Origin: Neckera pumila
Taxonomy: Eukaryota > Streptophyta > Bryopsida > Hypnales > Neckeraceae
Direction: 5' to 3'
Assembly: GCA_963969595.1 (NCBI GenBank)
Contig: OZ018415.1
Coordinates: 14,880,001 to 14,944,000 of the forward strand
DNA: 64,000 bases
Shown here: in pieces, positions 59,711 to 64,000 of the stretch
Layout: the number at the start of each line of letters is the position of its first letter
Numbering within the stretch: position 1 is the stretch's first letter
Notes under the pieces: model-generated
Told to the model about the DNA's origin: nothing
What the model saw: the letters and a program-made list of their open reading frames with translations, nothing else
Databases searched by the model: none
Translations under genes and position numbers: made by a program

Positions 59711-61105
59711 GGTTTCAAATTCAAATCAGTAGTTCAAAGTAGAAATCCAATGGCAGTCGATATTCTAGGTCGCTAAAAATCTGCCAAGAAAACGGAAAGA
59801 AAGCGGAAACCTGCGCAATGCAAGAGAAACTCACACTTCAAGAAAAGGTCACAGGAATCCTCCGGCCTAACAGAGTACTGCATAATCTCCGCACGAACTC
59901 AAAACATGAAGAATTGCATATAGTTACGTCGCTTACAGTAAGCTCACATGATGCAAAGAATTGAAGTTCCATGGCGATCACAACAAATACCTCAGCTGCT
60001 CACGAGCGAATGACTAAACCCTATATTCCTGAGAGCTTGAAAACACTTGCCCAGATTAGCGAAGTTCGAGTTTCAAATTCAAATCAGTAGTTCAAAGAAG
60101 AAATCCAACGGCGGTTAAACTCTTAAATCGCTAAAAAACTGCCAATTCCGGGAAAGTAGGCGAAAAAACGCGCAATGCAAGAGAAAAAACACATTTCAAA
60201 GAAAAGGTGACAGGAATTCTCAGAGAGTTTTGCACAAATCTCCGCCTGAACTCAAAACACGAAGAAGAATTGCTTTCAAATACGAAGTTCAGAGTGAGCT
60301 GAAATGAACCAACAGTTGAAATTCCATGGCGATCACAACAAATTACCTCAAGCGAAAGACTAAACCCTATATTCCTGAGAGCTTGAAAACACTTGCCAAG
60401 ATTAACGAAGCTCGAGTTTCAAATTCAAACCAGTAGTTCAAAGGAGAAATCCACTGGCGGTAAAAATCTTAAATCGCTAAAATCCTGCCAATTCCGGGAA
60501 AGTAGGCGAACAACCGCGCAATGCAAGAGACAACCACACTTCACAAATGGTTACACGAATCCTTAGAGAGTTTTGCACAAATGTCCGCATGAACTCTAAA
60601 CACGAAGAATTGCTTTCAAATTAATACGAAGTTTAGGGTGAGCTCCAACGGTGCAGCAAACGGAACTCCATGGCGATTGCAACAAATTACTACCTGCGCT
60701 GGGACTGAACCCTAGATTCCGGAGAGCCTGAAAACACTTGCCAAGATTAGCGAAATTCGAGTTTCATATTCAAATCAGTAGTTCACAGGAGAAATCTAAT
60801 GGCAGTAAAACTCTTAAATCTCTGAAAAAATGACAATTCACAAAAAGTAGGCGAACAACCGCGCAATGCAAGAGACAACCACACTTCACAAATGGGCACA
60901 GATATGGAATCCTCAGAGAGTTTTGCACAAATCTCCGCACGAACTCTAAAGACGAAGAATTGCTTTCAAATTAATACGAAGTTTAGAGTGAGTTCAAATG
61001 ATGCAGCAAACGAAATTCCATGGCGATTGCACCAAATTGCTACCTGCGCTGCGCTGGGAGTGAACCCTAGATTCCTAGGAGCTTGCAAAATACTTGCAGA
61101 TGTTG
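59711..61105. repeat. Four tandem units of about 350 bp upstream of 6-phosphogluconolactonase
   Basis: Unit starts with GTTTCAAATTCAAATCAGTA or close variants at 59711, 60070, 60416 and 60761, so spacings are 359, 346 and 345. Shared landmarks inside each unit are GAAATCCAA, CGCGCAATGCAAGAGA, GAGTTTTGCACAAAT (units 2-4), CCATGGCGAT and a CTAGATTCC-type end followed by GAGAGCTTGAAAACACTTGC. The array sits 0.6-2.0 kb upstream of the start codon. Confidence 0.88.
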
Positions 61106-62149
61106 GAAATGTTTGGAGAATGGCGAGGAATCTGAACTGGCACACGCCTGACGGGACCGGGACGGAGTTACGGTTGACCTGGGCTGCCGTGGCACGCGGT
61201 GGCCGGGCGCTTTGTATGGCCCGGGCTGGATGACATGGTGGGGGCTCTACGATAATGTGGAATTTTTATAGTTTTTTTCAGTTTAGATTTTATTTTCTTA
61301 AGAAAACAATTACTTGGGTTTTGTGTTTAGGTTTTGTGTTTTTAGGTTTTGTGTTTTAACTTTGGAACATGCGGCTGGCAGCTAAAGATCAAGTAGCACT
61401 AACATTGAAGAAAGCGAGAGACCTAATTCCGACTTTTAAGGATTTGTGCCCATGAAAGCTAATGAATAAAATTCCAGGGCTTCGCCCTAATCTTCCGCCA
61501 TCTGTTCTTGGTCTTCTTGGAATAAACTCCGGGTTTCAAAAAAAATCGAAAACTAATGAATAAAATTTGAAAACTTTAGGCGGCATAAGAAGTTAGAAAT
61601 GATTGGTATTTACAACAAAAATAATTAAAAAAATCCAGTCTGTACAGTAGGAACATTGAAAATCTATGTTGAACAAATGTTTGGGAACTGCCACAAGAAC
61701 AATCTTAGGAAACTGGATTAATGAAAATACAAGTCATTGTACTTGTACTGTATATAAGGGACATGTTTGAAGTCATTCATCATCCAAAAGGGTTACAAAA
61801 AAAGGAAGGCAAGAATAATCAGTAATGCAGGCCGAGATTTCTAATGTCATGTGTCACAAAGTAGATTTGAATATTATACCTTTGTAAATTCTATTGCGAA
61901 AACAAAGATCACATCAAATATAAGACAAAAAGATTCTCCAAACGCAACGGGGGATATATACAATACACCACATTTTGTCAGTTTCATATTTGAACAAACT
62001 AGCTAAAAGAAGTGTGAGATGCTTGAAAACCAACCAAGTCTACCACCAAGAAAACAAGTACATATATATGTCACTAGAATAGGCTTGTTCCTGTTAATTG
62101 CAAGTCGCTACAACATCAGACATTGCATAAGCCCAGAGCCTCACAAATG
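61106..62149. other. Spacer between array and guanylyl-cyclase-like gene
   Basis: A GC-richer patch at 61140-61230 (ACGCCTGACGGGACCGGGAC region) and then AT-rich sequence with TTTTGTGTTTAGG repeats near 61315-61355. No gene is seen. The 3' UTR of the downstream minus-strand gene probably occupies the last few hundred bases. Confidence 0.4.
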
Positions 62150-63844
62150 CTACAACACTTTCTCAGCACAATTTAAGGAAAGCCTCCCAATTGCAGGAGT
62201 GTCTCGCTCAAACTTGTTCAGATATATCTGCATCGAAAACCGAAAAGACACCCCTCAGATATCAAATGTTGGCAGTGTGAACAATAATGATATGTGCCTG
62301 GCCAAAGTGAAGAAAATTCAGTCATAATAATAATAAATTGCTTCTCTGAAAAATAATATATATTCGGTAGTTCTTATTTCAGAACATTCTAAACAACATG
62401 CGTGAGGTGAAAGGTCAGATGCATACCAAAAGTATATCCTCATCTGTACCAAAGGATTTGCGTGCTTCATCAAGTGCATCCAATGAAATCCTCCCACTTG
62501 TACTGCAAAAGTCCGGAAGTCCAATGAGCACAACTATTACTAACTTACACCAAAAAATACAGTTTCAATAAACTGCTCTCATAATAAGGTGAACTGAGAA
62601 AAATCCTGTTGAGAGCAGGACATTACCTGCTGCTAGCTGGGTCACGGATTTCAAATTCATCTGCGTCCATGTCATATCCGCAAATAACGACATAATGGCC
62701 TACAGCAGCCACATCTTAAGGTCAGCACAAGCACCAAAAGAAATTAAGTGCTAAGATAGGGAACTCGATCCCATGGCTTCCAGCTATTTTGAGTCATTTC
62801 CATTACCTCTCTCCCCCAGTTCACGAACATTTCAAACTACGTACTATTTGGACATTGTATGAAAAAACTACGAATTGTTGAAGTTTGAAGTCCCCCTCAA
62901 AAACCTAGACTACCCTTGAACCATGAGATGATTGCATCTACGATGAATTTGAAGGAAGCATCTTAGTCTGTAATAGAACCTAGAAGTTGATCCAATCTCT
63001 TACAAATCACATTTTTTAGATAATATTTGCATTCTTCTTATCAACCCACAGAAATGAGTTCCCAAACTTGAAAATCAAACCATTGCAAACTACCTCAAGA
63101 GTGTCTTACCAGTGTACCCTGTATTAAGACCACAGCAGTCTGCAAGGCAAAGCTCGTCCAACCATGGATGACTGCACAGATACCAGACCAAAACAAGTAC
63201 GTAAATAAATCCCAGTATCTTGAAAAAAACGAGTTTCCATACCTCTCAAATCCAACAATCAAAGAGCATGATCGATGCTGAGATTTCAACATCAAAGACA
63301 AGTGTGCAATAATGCTTCTTGTGAAAATGTACGTGAGAAAACCCTATCCAAGAATGAGAGTATGGTCATGGAAAGTACCTTAGCTTGCGCTTGTCAACCA
63401 AAGCAATGGCTAAAAATCCACCAGACAATATCAGCAGCGACAGTTCTTCACCAGTAATCGATCTCCACTGTGACAAAAAGAAGTAGAATAATAAATGAGA
63501 ATTAGCCAATAAGTGCCCAAACGACCAGACGTACTAGTTCCAAATCTATGGACATAAATCATGTTTCAAGGTACAAAACTGTGCCAATAGCAAGAAAAAT
63601 CATACTTTACACTAATGCTACTGTCCAGCAAGTCATCAATAGAGAAGGAATAGAAAAATTACGATAATCAACTATTAGCTTCCAAAGAGGACTTTCATTT
63701 TGTGAAATGAGCACTTAGGGGTTAGAATATACTTATAAAAGTACCATGATGGAAACCAAGAAAGTATACCTGTACACGAATGCCAACTTGAGGGGCTTTC
63801 TCAAAAAGCATATTCACACGTTCCCCATCTTCTTCCATGTTTTC
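62150..63844 (-). CDS. GC1: Plant guanylyl-cyclase-like protein, C-terminal part
   Basis: Six exons on the reverse strand join in consistent phase: 63770-63844, 63379-63467, 63110-63171, 62627-62699, 62427-62502 and 62150-62227, about 150 residues ending with ...AEKVL and a stop. The protein continues upstream of the window, since exon 63770-63844 begins in phase at an acceptor and no start is nearby. Diagnostic blocks match Arabidopsis GC1 (guanylate_cyc_2 family): VNMLFEKAPQVGIRVQ, then LLILSGGFLAIALVDKRKL, then TGHYVVICGYD, then DEFEIRDPASS, then LDEARKSFGTDEDILL. The family was reported to make cGMP and is structurally peptidase-C39-like; the catalytic assignment in plants is debated. No break is seen in the visible part. 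The gene lies in the same direction as 6-phosphogluconolactonase, 3 kb upstream of it. Confidence 0.9.
63504..63726. mobile_element. Small element in an intron of the guanylyl-cyclase-like gene
   Basis: The left end TTAGCCAATAAGTGCCC and the reversed right end CTAACCCCTAAGTGCTC resemble the CCCCTAAGTGCC ends of the TTAA family. At 223 bp it would be a short, decayed member within the intron 63468-63769. Confidence 0.4.
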
Positions 63845-64000
63845 CTACACCCGCAGATACATGGTACATCCATCAATAAATGGATCACATTGCATACGAA
63901 TTAGGATAAAGCACCATCGTAGTCCTAAGAACTCTTGGTGGAAAAAGAGGACTTTGGAAGGGAGGAAAGAAGAGGAAGGATAAGAATTGCAATGGGTATC
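63845..64000 (-). other. Intron of the guanylyl-cyclase-like gene at the window edge
   Basis: No further exon of the gene is recognisable here; purine-rich GAAGAGGAAGGATAAG-type sequence runs to the edge. Confidence 0.4.

Noticed and set aside
59711..61105. Regularly spaced repeats that might suggest a CRISPR-like array
   Set aside because: The repeat is the whole ~350-bp unit with no short repeat and unique spacer alternation, and the setting is a plant nuclear genome.
1..64000. LTR retrotransposons and tRNA or rRNA genes
   Set aside because: I looked for long direct terminal repeats, reverse-transcriptase motifs and cloverleaf-like sequences and saw none I could support by eye.

Overview
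The window looks like nuclear DNA of a land plant. Genes are split by AT-rich GT-AG introns, there is roughly one gene per 10 kb, the gaps are full of small transposons, and every recognisable protein belongs to a plant family. An RKD-type RWP-RK factor, a plastid 6-phosphogluconolactonase and a plant-type guanylyl-cyclase homologue fit this best. The compact spacing suggests a small genome, for example a bryophyte, but I cannot fix the lineage. All exon models were read by hand from splice signals, reading phase and family knowledge; no alignment or expression data were available.

Layout. 0-16 kb: no functional gene. It holds a dead intronless nicotinate phosphoribosyltransferase copy (2648-4403, minus) and nested transposons. 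A repeat called X here (about 5600-10965) is broken by a 749-bp insertion with 9-bp target duplications and by a 2.8-kb CACTA element with CAA duplications. 16.6-23.8 kb: an RKD-like transcription factor (plus, six coding exons, 503 aa) with a long leader. 24-29.5 kb: AT-rich spacer. 29.6-33.3 kb: a secreted pectate-lyase-like protein (plus, five exons, 526 aa) that seems to lack calcium-binding acidic residues. 36.1-38.5 kb: SSU72 RNA polymerase II CTD phosphatase (minus, four exons, 193 aa). 40.4-46.1 kb: two X copies head to head, forming a palindrome with 1849-bp arms. 50.1-51.1 kb: a secreted protein of an uncharacterised plant family (plus). 54.7-59.1 kb: plastid 6-phosphogluconolactonase (minus, eight exons, 406 aa), preceded by four tandem copies of a ~350-bp unit. 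62.1-63.8 kb and beyond: C-terminal part of a plant guanylyl-cyclase-like protein (minus), running off the window.

The genes do not form a pathway. They are independent single genes covering germ-cell or meristem regulation, cell wall, transcription, oxidative pentose phosphate pathway and cGMP-type signalling. The most striking material is the repeat landscape. A family of elements bounded by TTAA with CCCCTAA-like ends, resembling piggyBac non-autonomous elements, occurs at least eight times. The X palindrome has inner arms that look identical, while the flanks beyond one such insertion are only about 90% alike. Related MITEs sit in neighbouring introns of the pectate-lyase gene.
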